Shown here in pieces: positions 39,714 to 48,710 of a DNA stretch of 64,000 bases. This DNA is from Acidovorax sp. sif1233 (GTDB lineage: Bacteria > Pseudomonadota > Gammaproteobacteria > Burkholderiales > Burkholderiaceae_C), in contig NZ_JAHUWZ010000005.1 in the NCBI RefSeq assembly GCF_019218755.1, positions 62,001 through 126,000 of the forward strand. Direction: 5' to 3'. Position numbers and translations under genes: made by a program. The notes under the pieces were generated by a model. It saw nothing but the letters and a program-made list of their open reading frames with translations. It was not told the DNA's origin and made no database searches. Every line of letters begins with the position of its first letter. The first letter of the stretch is position 1.

Positions 39714-40925
39714 ATGCCGCCCCGCCATCCTTCCCCCCGCCCCGTGCCCGCGCTGTGGCTGGCCGTGGCGCTGTCGATGGGGGCGGCGGTGTCGCTCGGC
39801 ATCACGCGCTTTGCGTACGCGCTGCTGCTGCCGCTCATGCGGGAGGACCTGGGCTGGTCCTACACCCTCGCGGGCGCGATGAACACCGTGAATGCGCTGG
39901 GCTACCTGGTCGGCGCGCTGGCCACGCCCTGGCTGCTGCGGCGTGCCGCACCCGGGGCCGTGCTGCTGGCCGGCGCGGTGCTGGCCACCGTGTTCATGGG
40001 GCTCTGCGGTTTTTTCACCGAGGCGGTGCCGCTCCTGCTGCAGCGCCTGCTGGCCGGCGTGGCGAGCGCGCTCGTGTTCATTGCCGGCGGCCTGCTCGCC
40101 GCGCGCCTGGGGGCGCAGGAGCCGGGGCGCAGCGGCCTGCTGCTGGGGCTGTACTACGGGGGCACGGGCTGGGGCATCAGCCTGTCGGCCGTGCTCGTGC
40201 CCGCCGTGCTGGCGGCGGCGCCGTCCCCGCATGCCTGGACGTGGGCCTGGTGGGCGCTGGCGCTGGCCTGCATGGCCGCGACGGCGGCCCTGTGGTGGCC
40301 CGCGCGTGTGCTGCGCGGGCTGGCGGTGCCCGCGGATGCCCCCCGGGCCTTCAATGTGGTGCCGCCGCCCGCCCGGGTGCGCTGGCGTGCGCTGGCGCCC
40401 GCGCTGCTGGGCTACGGCCTGTTCGGCGTGGGCTACATCGGCTACATGACCTTCGTCGTGGCGCTGCTGCGCGAGCAAGGCGCCAGCGGCACGGCGGTGA
40501 CCTGGTTCTATGCGCTGCTGGGGCTGGCGGTGGTGCTGTCGTCGCGCATCTGGGCGGGGCTGCTGGACCGCAGCCGTGGCGGCCAGGCGCTGGGCCTGCT
40601 CAACGGGCTGCTGGGCGTGGCCACCGTGCTGCCCGCGCTGACGTCGGCCTGGCCGGTGGTGCTGGCCTCGGGCCTGCTGTTTGGCGGCGTGTTCCTGTCG
40701 GTGGTGGCATCGACCACCGCCCTGGTGCGGCACAACCTGCCACAGGTGCTGTGGGCCAGCGGCATCAGCGCCTTCACCATCGTGTTCGCCGCCGGGCAGA
40801 TCGTGGGGCCCACGGTGGTGGGCTGGATCGCCGATGGCCCGGGAGGCCTCGCGCGCGGGCTGGTGTTCTCGGCCTGCGCGCTGTGGTTGGGGGCGCTGGT
40901 GGCGTGGCGGCAGAAGCCGCTCTAG
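39714..40925 (+). CDS. YbfB/YjiJ family MFS transporter
   Basis: A 403-residue inner membrane protein with about twelve hydrophobic helices. GITRFAYALLLPLMREDLGW and the MNTVNALGYLVGALATPWLL segment are typical of the YbfB/YjiJ (MFS_4) group. The ATG at 39714 is preferred over earlier frame extensions that cross the promoter region. The substrate is unknown. Confidence 0.88.
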   Translation: MPPRHPSPRPVPALWLAVALSMGAAVSLGITRFAYALLLPLMREDLGWSYTLAGAMNTVNALGYLVGALATPWLLRRAAPGAVLLAGAVLATVFMGLCGFFTEAVPLLLQRLLAGVASALVFIAGGLLAARLGAQEPGRSGLLLGLYYGGTGWGISLSAVLVPAVLAAAPSPHAWTWAWWALALACMAATAALWWPARVLRGLAVPADAPRAFNVVPPPARVRWRALAPALLGYGLFGVGYIGYMTFVVALLREQGASGTAVTWFYALLGLAVVLSSRIWAGLLDRSRGGQALGLLNGLLGVATVLPALTSAWPVVLASGLLFGGVFLSVVASTTALVRHNLPQVLWASGISAFTIVFAAGQIVGPTVVGWIADGPGGLARGLVFSACALWLGALVAWRQKPL

Positions 40926-40974
40926 CGCATCTGGAGTTTTGGCCGTGCGCCGCGCTAGGCGCTCCCAATCGATA

Positions 40975-41089
40975 CTGGCGCGGCCTAGGCCAGGAACGCC
41001 GGGCAAGGGCCGCCCCGCAGCGAGGGCGTTGTCCCCCTGCCCGCGTAGCGGGAGCGGGGGGAAGGCGCGCAGCGCCTCAGGGGGGTGTC
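40975..41089. repeat. GC-rich dispersed repeat (family B), copy 2 (inverted)
   Basis: GGCGCGGCCTAGGCCAGG ... GGGCAAGGGCCGCCCCGCAG ... GTCCCCCTGC ... GCGCCTCAGGGGGG. It is the reverse complement of the copies at 8721 and 63271 and ends at the GST stop codon. Confidence 0.65.
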
Positions 41090-41090
41090 C

Positions 41091-41699
41091 CTATTTCAGC
41101 AGGCCTTCCACCTTCATGGCGGCCTGCACGGCGGGGCGGGCCGCCACGCGGGCGGCGTAGGCCTGCAGGTTGGCCAGGCCGGAGATATCGATGCTGGTGG
41201 GCTTGTGCCAGCCTTGCACGGTGAACAGGTAGCCGTCGGCCACGGTGAAGTGGTCGCCCATGACGTACTGCTTGCCGGCGAGCTGGCCGTCCACCCACTG
41301 CAGACGCTGCAGCAGTCTGTCGCGCGCCATCACCTTGTATTCCTCGGGCGTGGCAGGATTGAAGAGCGGGGTGAAGCCGCGGTGCAGTTCCATGCCGATG
41401 AAGGTGAGCCATTCCTGCAGGCGGTAGCGCTGCAGCGTGCCGTTCTGGGGGGCCAGCATCTTGAGTGGCACCTGGTCGGCGATGTATTGCACGATGGCGG
41501 GGCCTTCGCGCAGCCGCGTGCCGTCGTCCAGTTCCAGCATCGGCACATAGCCCAGCGGGTTGATGCCGTAGTAGTCGGAGCCGTCCTGCAGCTTGTGCGT
41601 CTTGGTGCTGGCCAGCACGGGCGTGTAGGCCAGGCCGGCCTCGTGCAGTGCGATGTGCGGGGAGAGCGAGCAGGCGCCGGGGGAGTAGTAGAGCTTCAT
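41091..41699 (-). CDS. glutathione S-transferase, beta class-like
   Basis: A 202-residue enzyme that conjugates glutathione to electrophiles. The N-terminal thioredoxin fold has YYSPGACSLSPHIALHEAG with the beta-class active cysteine, and NPLGYVPMLELDDG with the cis-proline. The C-terminal helical domain has DHFTVADGYLFTV, the N-capping motif. Its stop codon lies at the edge of a family B repeat. Confidence 0.93.
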   Translation of the reverse strand: MKLYYSPGACSLSPHIALHEAGLAYTPVLASTKTHKLQDGSDYYGINPLGYVPMLELDDGTRLREGPAIVQYIADQVPLKMLAPQNGTLQRYRLQEWLTFIGMELHRGFTPLFNPATPEEYKVMARDRLLQRLQWVDGQLAGKQYVMGDHFTVADGYLFTVQGWHKPTSIDISGLANLQAYAARVAARPAVQAAMKVEGLLK

Positions 41700-41802
41700 G
41701 GACGGATCCTCGTGAAAAGTGGGAACCCTCCGATGCTATGCGCTGCACCGTCTTTCTGCTGGCACGGGGGCACGGCCCCGCGCCCCCTCGCGCCACGGCG
41801 CC

Positions 41803-42573
41803 TCAGACGTCGTGGCCGGGCATGTCGCGCTGCACCTTGCGCAGCAGCGCGGGCCATGCAAACGCACCGCCCAGCCCGCCTGTCTGCACCCGCATGGCCT
41901 GGGCCACGCCGCTCACGATCTGCGGGTTCACCGAGGTCAGCGCGCCGCCGGCCTGCGCGTCGATCTGGATGCGGCAGGTGTTCTCGAAGGTGTACATCGA
42001 CAGGAAGGCATCGGCGATCGTCCTGCCCACGGTGAGCAGGCCGTGGTTGCGCAGCATGAGGAAGTTGGCCTCGCCCAGGTCGGCCTGCAGGCGCGGCTTT
42101 TCCTCGTCGCGAAAGGCCACGCCCTCGTACTCGTGGTACGCCAGCGAGCCCAGCACGAAGGTGCTCTGCTGGCTGATGGGCAGCACGCCGCCCTGTTGCG
42201 CGCTCACGGCCACGCCGGCGCGCGTGTGGGTGTGCAGCACGCACCCCGCCTCGGGCCGGGCCTCGTGCACGGCGCTGTGGATCACGAAGCCCGCCGGGTT
42301 CACGGGAAAGGGCGAGTCGTGCAGCTTGTTGCACTGCATGTCCACCTTGATGAGGCTCGACGCGGTGATCTCGTCGAACATGAGGCCGTAGGGGTTGATG
42401 AGGAAGTGGTGCTCCGGACCGGACACCGACTCGGGCAGCTTGGCGCTGATGTGCGTGAAGACCAGGTCGCTCCAGCCGTACAGCGCCACGAGCCGGTAGC
42501 AGGCCGCCAGGTCGCAGCGCAGCTGCCATTCTTCGGGGCTGACGCTGTCTTGCAGGGAAGGGATGTTGAGCAT
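41803..42573 (-). CDS. class II aldolase/adducin family protein
   Basis: A 256-residue zinc-dependent aldolase-like protein. The zinc histidines lie in GCVLHTHTRAGVAVSA and LMLRNHGLLTVGRT; FTHISAKLPE and FLINPYGLMFDEI match the group of about 255 residues annotated as class II aldolases of unknown substrate. GGAGA precedes the ATG at 42573. It is transcribed toward the GST gene and may be linked with it. Confidence 0.88.
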   Translation of the reverse strand: MLNIPSLQDSVSPEEWQLRCDLAACYRLVALYGWSDLVFTHISAKLPESVSGPEHHFLINPYGLMFDEITASSLIKVDMQCNKLHDSPFPVNPAGFVIHSAVHEARPEAGCVLHTHTRAGVAVSAQQGGVLPISQQSTFVLGSLAYHEYEGVAFRDEEKPRLQADLGEANFLMLRNHGLLTVGRTIADAFLSMYTFENTCRIQIDAQAGGALTSVNPQIVSGVAQAMRVQTGGLGGAFAWPALLRKVQRDMPGHDV

Positions 42574-42835
42574 GGTGGTGTCTCCGGCTTTTTGTGGGGA
42601 TGGGAGACGCCACTGTAGGGCGGTGTTGCGCCAGGGTCTGTCAGGCAGGCTACACCTGACGCACTTTGGGGCAGCTTGGCGGCCTTGTGGCCCAGGAGCC
42701 GCCATGCATGGGTCTGGCCGTGACGCGGGACGGCCGGTGCTGTGTCGCTGCTGGCGCAGGAAGCCCAGGCAACCCGACCTTGTCGGGCAGCAGGCGCAGG
42801 CGCGCCTGGCTGCCCGTACGGCCGGTGCCCGTGTG

Positions 42836-43552
42836 TCAGTACCGCTGCCGCTGCTGAAGTTGCCGCCGTCCCAGCCAGCCCAATCCCAGTGCAGCGAGGG
42901 CCAGCATCCAGGGGTCGTTGACCGGAATCGTGGCAGTGGCCGCGACACTGATGTTCAGCGTGATGACGGAGGACAGGCCGTTGGCATCCGTGACCCGGAT
43001 GACCAATGCGTAGTTGCCCAGGGTGGTGGGTGTGCCGGTCAGCATGCCGCTGGCGCTGAGCGACATGCCTGGTGGCAGGGCCCCCGAGTTGATGGCAAAG
43101 GTGTAGGGGCCTGTTCCGCCCGTCACCTGGATCTGTCCGCTGTATGGCGTGTTGACGACGAGTCCGGGTGGCGGGGTGATGACCAGCGCACTGGTCACGG
43201 CGCCCGTGCCTGTCAGGTCCAGCTCGCGGCCCAGGAAGTCGGACACCGTGATGGTGAAGCTGTACGCCGCCGCGGTGGTGGGGGTGCCCGTGAGGGCGCC
43301 CCCGGCCGACAGGCTCAGGCCGGCGGGCAGCATGCCGGTGCTGACCAGGAACTGGTACGGCGCCACGCCATTGCTGCCCACGAAGGTCACGCTGTAGGGC
43401 ACGCCCTGCACCGGCACGGGAATGGTGGAAGGTGTGACGTTGATGCTCTGGGCGCCTGCTGCTGCACCCCACAGCAGCAGGCCGGCGGCGCCTGCTCCCG
43501 CAAGGAGGTGCCGGCACCAGGTGGCTGCAGCCCGCGCTGCGCGGGCCATCAT
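42836..43552 (-). CDS. exported protein with two Ig-like (He_PIG) repeats and a C-terminal sorting-like tail
   Basis: A 238-residue protein: signal peptide (LLAGAGAAGLLLWGAAAGAQ), then two repeats ending in the matched phrases SAGGALTGTPTTAAAYSFTI and SASGMLTGTPTTLGNYALVI, the He_PIG putative-Ig pattern. The C-terminus reads IPVNDPWMLALAALGLGWLG then RRQLQQRQ: a short motif, a hydrophobic helix and a basic end, like IPTL/PEP-CTERM surface-sorting tails. It overlaps the S74 gene upstream by ATGA and is the last gene of that operon. It is probably on the cell surface. Confidence 0.78.
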   Translation of the reverse strand: MMARAARAAATWCRHLLAGAGAAGLLLWGAAAGAQSINVTPSTIPVPVQGVPYSVTFVGSNGVAPYQFLVSTGMLPAGLSLSAGGALTGTPTTAAAYSFTITVSDFLGRELDLTGTGAVTSALVITPPPGLVVNTPYSGQIQVTGGTGPYTFAINSGALPPGMSLSASGMLTGTPTTLGNYALVIRVTDANGLSSVITLNISVAATATIPVNDPWMLALAALGLGWLGRRQLQQRQRY

Positions 43553-45276
43553 CGCGCGCCTCCGCGCTTGCGTGCAAGCTGCTGCTCCAGGGCCGAAAGG
43601 CGTTCCGCCAGGCCCATGAGTTCCTCATCCTTGGCGGCCAGCTTCTGGTGCAGGGCCTGGACCGTGGCGGCCGCGAGGCCGGCGACATCGCTGGGCGCGA
43701 GCGTACGGGGGCTTTCGCCCACCTTGAAGCGGTGGTGCACGTCTTCGGCCATGGGGCCCAGGTGCAGGCTGGCGTTGAGGTCGCTCAGGTAGCGCCACGC
43801 ATACAGCGGCAGTTGCGCCACCTCGCCCAGGATCGCGTGGACCGGTGCAGCGGTGATGTCGTGCTTGAGCGTGCGGCTGGAGCCCTGGCTGAGCGTGCCG
43901 GCCACCATCAGGCCGCCATTCGACTGCACCGACAGCGCGTTGCTGCCGCTGCCGCTGGGGGCCAGGCCCATGGCGGTGGCGGTGGCATGCTGGGTCCAGT
44001 ACGCCGTGCCGGTGCCGTGCGCAAGGCGCGCGGCGATGGCGCCGTTGTTCTGCAGTTCCATCTGCACGCGCGGGGCCAGGGCAGCGCCCGCCGTGTTGTC
44101 GACCAGCAGGCTGCCGGAGCCGTCGGCGCGCCGCAGGGTCAGGGATGCCATGGGGCGCGGAGTCCCCATGCCGACGTTGCCATTGCCGGCGATGTCGAGG
44201 CTGGAGTGTGGAGCCCCGGGGCGAATGCGCAGGGGCAGGCGCGAGCCGCCCGTGACGTCGCGCACGAAGAAATTGGCCTCGTTGCCGGCAATGTCCCAGG
44301 TCTGGGCCGTGAAGCCGCTGACGTTGCTCTGCTCCTGCCGCAACCCCGGTGTGTCGGTGGACACCACATGCAGGTCCAGCACGGGCACGGCCGTGCGTAT
44401 CCCCACGCGACCCTGCGGGCTCACGTACAGGCTGTTGGCCGGCGCTCCGGCCAGCCAGCGCACGGGGAACTTGGCACCCGTGACATCCTCGATGCCCATG
44501 AAGCTGGCCCCACCGCTGGCACTGTCATTGGCGACCAGCGTCCAGTCATTGCTGGGAAACGGTGCAACGCGGGTGTCCTGAAACCCGATGCGCAGGTTGT
44601 TTTCCTTCAGCCGCAGGGTGTCGTCGCCAAAGCCCTCGTTGATGGCGCAGTCAAATCCCGCGCAGACGCTGCCCTGGATGATGTGGTCGTCGCTGACCAG
44701 CTGGTCCTTGGCCACCATGCGCGTGCTTGCGCTGGCCAGGGTGGAGCGGGTGGAGGGCGTAGTGGCGCTGTCGCTGCCGCTGTCTGCCGCGCCGACCTCG
44801 CCCCGGGGCGGCACCTGCGGTGGCAGCACGAAAGCGCCGCCCGCCACGGACACGCTGCCGCTGAGCATGGCGCCGCCGACGCCCGAGGGTGCGGACGGGA
44901 CCAGGGCCGCCGTGGCGTCGTCGTGCCGCACGGCGCTGGTGGTGGGGGCGAGCGTCAGCTCGTAGGTGTAGTGCCCGTCGGGCAGGGGGGTGTCCTGCAG
45001 CGAGAACACCAGCGGGCTGCGCAGCGCGAAGTCCTGGGGCATGCCGCCGTCGCGCGCGATGCGCAGCACGGCGCGGCCATGGGGCGCGGCGGGGGTCCAT
45101 TCCAGCCGCTGGGCCTGCAGGCGGGACGTGATCGCGGCGGCACCGGCGGCGTCGCCTGGTTGTTGTGCCTGCACGCTCTGGCACAGCAGCAACGCTGCGA
45201 GCGCGGTGGCCATCATCAGCAAGGCCGTGGCGCGCGGCTGCGGCCTGTCCAGGAAGGCGTTGGGGTGGTGTGGCAT
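43549..45276 (-). CDS. exported S74-chaperone-domain protein, paralogue 1
   Basis: A 575-residue protein with an N-terminal signal segment (LMMATALAALLLCQSVQAQ), a ~440-residue beta-rich region and a C-terminal S74 intramolecular chaperone domain. That domain has GSSRTLKHDI with the Ser-Lys cleavage dyad, PLYAWRYL and HLGPMAEDVHHRF, followed by a short coiled coil (LAERLSALEQQLARK). S74 domains trimerise phage tail spikes and then cut themselves off. Here the protein is exported and not near phage genes. The ATG at 45276 follows GAGGG. It shares long segments with the upstream gene (SVCAG.DC; TAQTWDIA.NEANFFVRD). Confidence 0.82.
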   Translation of the reverse strand: MPHHPNAFLDRPQPRATALLMMATALAALLLCQSVQAQQPGDAAGAAAITSRLQAQRLEWTPAAPHGRAVLRIARDGGMPQDFALRSPLVFSLQDTPLPDGHYTYELTLAPTTSAVRHDDATAALVPSAPSGVGGAMLSGSVSVAGGAFVLPPQVPPRGEVGAADSGSDSATTPSTRSTLASASTRMVAKDQLVSDDHIIQGSVCAGFDCAINEGFGDDTLRLKENNLRIGFQDTRVAPFPSNDWTLVANDSASGGASFMGIEDVTGAKFPVRWLAGAPANSLYVSPQGRVGIRTAVPVLDLHVVSTDTPGLRQEQSNVSGFTAQTWDIAGNEANFFVRDVTGGSRLPLRIRPGAPHSSLDIAGNGNVGMGTPRPMASLTLRRADGSGSLLVDNTAGAALAPRVQMELQNNGAIAARLAHGTGTAYWTQHATATAMGLAPSGSGSNALSVQSNGGLMVAGTLSQGSSRTLKHDITAAPVHAILGEVAQLPLYAWRYLSDLNASLHLGPMAEDVHHRFKVGESPRTLAPSDVAGLAAATVQALHQKLAAKDEELMGLAERLSALEQQLARKRGGAR

Positions 45277-45289
45277 GGCTGGCACCCTC

Positions 45290-46873
45290 TTAGCGCGCGG
45301 GCTTGGCGGGGGCCGCCATCTGCGCTTCGAGCAGGGAGATGCGGGCCCTGATGGCTGCGATGTCGGCTTCGCGTTCGGTCACCTTGCGGGCCAGCGCCTG
45401 CACGGCGCCCAGGGTCACGCCCGCGAGGTCGCCGGGGGCCAGGCTCCTGTCGTCCTGCCCGAGCTGGAAGATCTTGCGGAAGTCCTCGGCCATGGGGCCG
45501 ACGTGGCGCTCCTGCGCGGGGCTGGACTTGTAGCGCCAGTGGTAGAGCGGCAGGCTCAGCACTTTTTCCAGCAGGGTGGTGCCGTTGACGGGTTCGATGC
45601 CCGTCTTGAGCGTGCGGCTGGAGCCGGTGCTCAGCGTGCCGGTGATGGCCAGGTTGCCGTTGGCGGCCAGCGTGAACTGCGGTGTGCCCGCGCCCTGCGT
45701 GGCCAGGGTGAGGGCCGTGCCGGAGGTCATGTCCCAGCCGGTGGCCGGTGCCATGGTGAAGCGCAGCGTGGCGGGGCCGTTGTTGGCCAGGTTCAGCAGG
45801 GTGCGCGGGGCGGCTGTGCTGTTGGTCTCCTGCACCAGGACCTGGGCGGTGCCGTCGTTGCGCAGCACATGCAGCGCGGCGGACGGCGATGCGGTGCCCA
45901 GGCCGACGTTGCCCGATGCGGCAATGTCCAGGCTGCTGGTGGGCGCTCCAGGGCGGATGCGCAACGGCAGGCGCGAGCCGCCTGTGAGGTCGCGCACGAA
46001 GAAGTTGGCCTCGTTGGAAGCGATGTCCCAGGTCTGCGCCGTGAAGCCGCCCGCCGAGGTCTGTTCCAGGCGGACCCCGGGCGTGTCGCCCGTCAGGGCG
46101 TGCACGTCCAGCACCGGCGTGGCGGTGCGCAGGCCCAGGTCGCCGCCGGAGCTGACGTAGAGGCTGTTGGTGGGGGCCCCGGCACTGACGGTGAAGACCT
46201 GGTTGCCGGAGGTCGCATCCTCGATGGCGAGGTAGGAGGCGCCGCCCGAGGCGGTGTCGTTGGCCTTGATCCGCCAGTCGTTGGTGGGAAACGGGCTATT
46301 GCTCGTGTCCTGGAAATGGATGATGGGATTGGCTCCCTTGAGCCGCACCGTGTCAAAACCGAAGTTCTCGTTGTTGACGCAGTCGAGGCCCGCGCACACG
46401 CTGCCCTGCACGATCAGGTCGTCCGCAAGCAACTGGTCCTTGGTGGAGAACGTGGTGGCCGCCGACTTGGGGCGCGGTACGGGCGCGCTGGACTCGGCGC
46501 CGCCGACCACCAGCTGGCCCTGGGCCACGACAAAGGAGCCGGAAACGATGCGCTGGTGCAGGGTGGCCTGGGCCAGCGCGGGGTCCATGACGAGCGGGGG
46601 ATCCAGGCTCAGCTCATAGAAATAGCGTCCGTCGGCCAGGCCCGCCCGCTGGGGCTCGAGCACGATCGGGGCGCGTGGGAACGCCATGTCGCTGACGGTG
46701 CCGTCGGGGCGTGCCAGCCGCAACTTGCCCGCGCCGTGGGGTTCGTTGGCGGTCCAGGTGATGCGCTCGCTCTGGCGTGTCGTGGTGATGGACGCAGCGG
46801 GAGCCTGCGCGGCGCAGGTGGCGCCGACGAGGCTCGCCATCAGGGCCATCGCGGTTCGGTGCAGGAAGTTCAT
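45290..46873 (-). CDS. exported S74-chaperone-domain protein, paralogue 2
   Basis: A 527-residue paralogue of the downstream protein with the same plan: signal peptide (LMASLVGATCAAQAPA), a beta-rich body and a C-terminal S74 domain (GSSRTLKTGIEPV; PLYHWRYK; HVGPMAEDFRKIF) with a coiled-coil tail (IRARISLLEAQM). Shared body motifs include DQLLADDLIVQGSVCAGLDC, TASGGASYLAIEDAT and RLPLRIRPGAPTSSLDIA. It is first in a three-gene operon, 13 bases before paralogue 1. Trimer formation on the surface is inferred from the S74 family. Confidence 0.82.
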   Translation of the reverse strand: MNFLHRTAMALMASLVGATCAAQAPAASITTTRQSERITWTANEPHGAGKLRLARPDGTVSDMAFPRAPIVLEPQRAGLADGRYFYELSLDPPLVMDPALAQATLHQRIVSGSFVVAQGQLVVGGAESSAPVPRPKSAATTFSTKDQLLADDLIVQGSVCAGLDCVNNENFGFDTVRLKGANPIIHFQDTSNSPFPTNDWRIKANDTASGGASYLAIEDATSGNQVFTVSAGAPTNSLYVSSGGDLGLRTATPVLDVHALTGDTPGVRLEQTSAGGFTAQTWDIASNEANFFVRDLTGGSRLPLRIRPGAPTSSLDIAASGNVGLGTASPSAALHVLRNDGTAQVLVQETNSTAAPRTLLNLANNGPATLRFTMAPATGWDMTSGTALTLATQGAGTPQFTLAANGNLAITGTLSTGSSRTLKTGIEPVNGTTLLEKVLSLPLYHWRYKSSPAQERHVGPMAEDFRKIFQLGQDDRSLAPGDLAGVTLGAVQALARKVTEREADIAAIRARISLLEAQMAAPAKPAR

Positions 46874-47074
46874 GGCGGTGGTCTCAAAAGCGGGTGGAAG
46901 CGCACGGGAAGGCCGGTAAGGCATCTTTGCGACACCAGTTACCCATGGAAACACTTGAGTTTGAGCGACCGGGACTGCGGCGTCAATCCGCAGTTGCGCA
47001 CGGGAGAGGGGTTGTGGGGGCCGAAACCCTCTCCCGCGCGCCAGGCCCGCCCCTGCGGCGCGTGGGAGGACGCT

Positions 47075-47539
47075 TCAGCCCGCTTCCGGGATCGGGGCGC
47101 GCATCCCGGCGTTCACCAGGTTCCAGGCGTTGATCACGGCGATCGCAAAGCCCAGTTCGGAGATTTCGGTCTCGTTGAACACCGCCTGCAGCTTCGCGAA
47201 TTCCTCGTCGCTCGCATCGCTGTGGGGCGTGGCGGTGATGATCTCGGCCCAGCGCAGGGCGGCGCGTTCACGCTCGCCGAAGAACGGCGCCTCGCGCCAG
47301 CCGGCCACGGCGTTCAGGTGGCGCGGCTCCATGCCGTCCTTGACCAGGTAGGTCCAGTGCATGTCCATGCAGTACGCGCAGCCGTTGATCTGTGAGACGC
47401 GCAGGAAGACGAGTTCGGCCAGGCGCGCGCCCAGTGGTCCCTTCTTGAGGGTTTCCGACAGGCTCACCAGGCCCATGAAGGCCTTGGAAGACAGCTTGTG
47501 ATAGGGCAGGCGGGCGGTGTGTTGGGTGGTCGATGGCAT
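47075..47539 (-). CDS. carboxymuconolactone decarboxylase/AhpD-like protein
   Basis: A 154-residue protein with the AhpD redox core: VSQINGCAYCMDMHW has the CxxC and following histidine. Such proteins are peroxidase-linked disulfide reductants. Upstream, on the same strand, TGTCACA-N16-CGTC matches the ECF41 sigma target, and an ECF41-type sigma gene lies next door, which is the usual partner arrangement. Confidence 0.9.
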   Translation of the reverse strand: MPSTTQHTARLPYHKLSSKAFMGLVSLSETLKKGPLGARLAELVFLRVSQINGCAYCMDMHWTYLVKDGMEPRHLNAVAGWREAPFFGERERAALRWAEIITATPHSDASDEEFAKLQAVFNETEISELGFAIAVINAWNLVNAGMRAPIPEAG

Positions 47540-47638
47540 GGCGGGTCCTTGGATGTGAATGGCAATGGTCCGGGGTAAAAACGTCGGGCATGAAGGCTGC
47601 GGTGGTGTTGCTGCTGCTGCTGCCTTTCATACTGGTTA

Positions 47639-47665
47639 GACGTGGCCGGGTCTGCCGCTGTGACA
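47639..47665 (-). promoter_or_regulatory. ECF41-type promoter of the AhpD-like gene
   Basis: On the minus strand, TGTCACA (47665-47659), 16 bases, CGTC (47642-47639). The motif and spacer equal those upstream of the sigma gene itself. Confidence 0.8.
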
Positions 47666-47691
47666 CGGTGCCCCGAAAAAACCTCAGCACG

Positions 47692-48603
47692 TCACCCCAG
47701 CGTGTCCGGGATGCCCGCCAACTTGTCCGGGTTGCGCACGGCATAGATGGCCACAATGCGCTCGCCGTCCGTCACGAACGCCTGCGCCGATTCGATGCGG
47801 CCGTCCACGTAGCGCAGCAGGCCGGGTTCGCCGTTGAGGAGCGCCATGCGGTAGACCACCAGCGCGCCCAGGCGGCGGAACTGCGCCCAGTACAGGTTGG
47901 CGATGCGGAACGGCCCCACCAGCGGCTTGGGAAAGGATGGCACCTTGCCGCCGCCGTCGCCAATCAGCTGCGCGTCTTCGCTGAGCAGCGCCTCGATGGC
48001 GTTGCGGTCGCCGCTTTGGGCGGCCCGCATGAAGCGCTGCAGCAGCTGGTGGTGCACGGCCTGCGGCACCTCGAACCGGGTGCGCGCCTGCTGCACGCGC
48101 TCGCTGGCGCGGTGCACCATCTGGCGGCAGCTGGCCTCGCTCTTGCCCAGCTGCGCGGCGATCTCGGGGTAGTCGTAGTCGAACACCTGGCGCAGCAAAA
48201 AGGCCGCGCGCTCCTCCGGCCCCAGGCGTTCCAGCACGTACATGAATGCCACCGACAGCTCGCCCGCCAGCTCGGCGGCCGCCTCGGGGGTGTCGTGGTG
48301 GTGCGGTGCGTCGCCGTGGTGGTGGTGCAGCTCCACCAGCGGCTCGGGCAGCCACCAGCCCACGTAGGCCTCGCGCTCGGCCTTCAGCACGCGCAGCCGG
48401 TCGATGGCCAGCCGCGTGACCACCGTCACCAGCCAGGCCTCGGCCGACTGCAGTACAGCGGTGTCCTGGCGGCTCCAGCGCAGCCAGGCGTCCTGCAGTA
48501 CGTCCTCGGCATCGGCGCGCACGCCCAGCATGCGGTAGGCAATGCCGAACAGGCGGGGGCGCAGGGTGGTGAAGGGGTCGGTGGATGCGGGGTGTGTGGT
48601 CAT
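47692..48603 (-). CDS. ECF41-family RNA polymerase sigma factor
   Basis: A 303-residue sigma factor. Region 2 is RLFGIAYRMLGVRADAEDVL QDAWLRW and region 4 is YDYPEIAAQLGKSEASCRQM. A SnoaL-like C-terminal extension replaces an anti-sigma factor. All three ECF41 hallmarks are present: WLPEP in the linker, DGGGK in the extension and NPDKL at the end. The extension is known to activate or inhibit the sigma factor in this family. The ATG at 48603 is chosen at the start of the sigma domain. An ECF41 promoter precedes it, indicating autoregulation. Confidence 0.93.
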   Translation of the reverse strand: MTTHPASTDPFTTLRPRLFGIAYRMLGVRADAEDVLQDAWLRWSRQDTAVLQSAEAWLVTVVTRLAIDRLRVLKAEREAYVGWWLPEPLVELHHHHGDAPHHHDTPEAAAELAGELSVAFMYVLERLGPEERAAFLLRQVFDYDYPEIAAQLGKSEASCRQMVHRASERVQQARTRFEVPQAVHHQLLQRFMRAAQSGDRNAIEALLSEDAQLIGDGGGKVPSFPKPLVGPFRIANLYWAQFRRLGALVVYRMALLNGEPGLLRYVDGRIESAQAFVTDGERIVAIYAVRNPDKLAGIPDTLG

Positions 48604-48667
48604 GGCGGTGTCGGGTGGCGTGCGGCAGGCAGGAGCGTGTGGGAAGACTGTTCCGTGGTCCTGCACA

Positions 48668-48694
48668 GACGTTGGAGGCAGCGGTGGTGTGACA
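48668..48694 (-). promoter_or_regulatory. ECF41-type promoter of the sigma factor gene
   Basis: On the minus strand, TGTCACA (48694-48688), 16 bases, CGTC (48671-48668), about 65 bases before the ATG. Confidence 0.8.
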
Positions 48695-48710
48695 GGGCGG
48701 CCTTGGTTGC

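Noticed and set aside
42574..42835. Possible small gene between the aldolase and Ig-like genes
   Set aside because: Frames here are extensions or shadows without a ribosome site or motif.
46995..47040. Hairpin GGGAGAGGGGTT/AAACCCTCTCCC as a possible riboswitch
   Set aside because: Only a simple stem is visible with no conserved aptamer core; it could be a terminator without a T-run.
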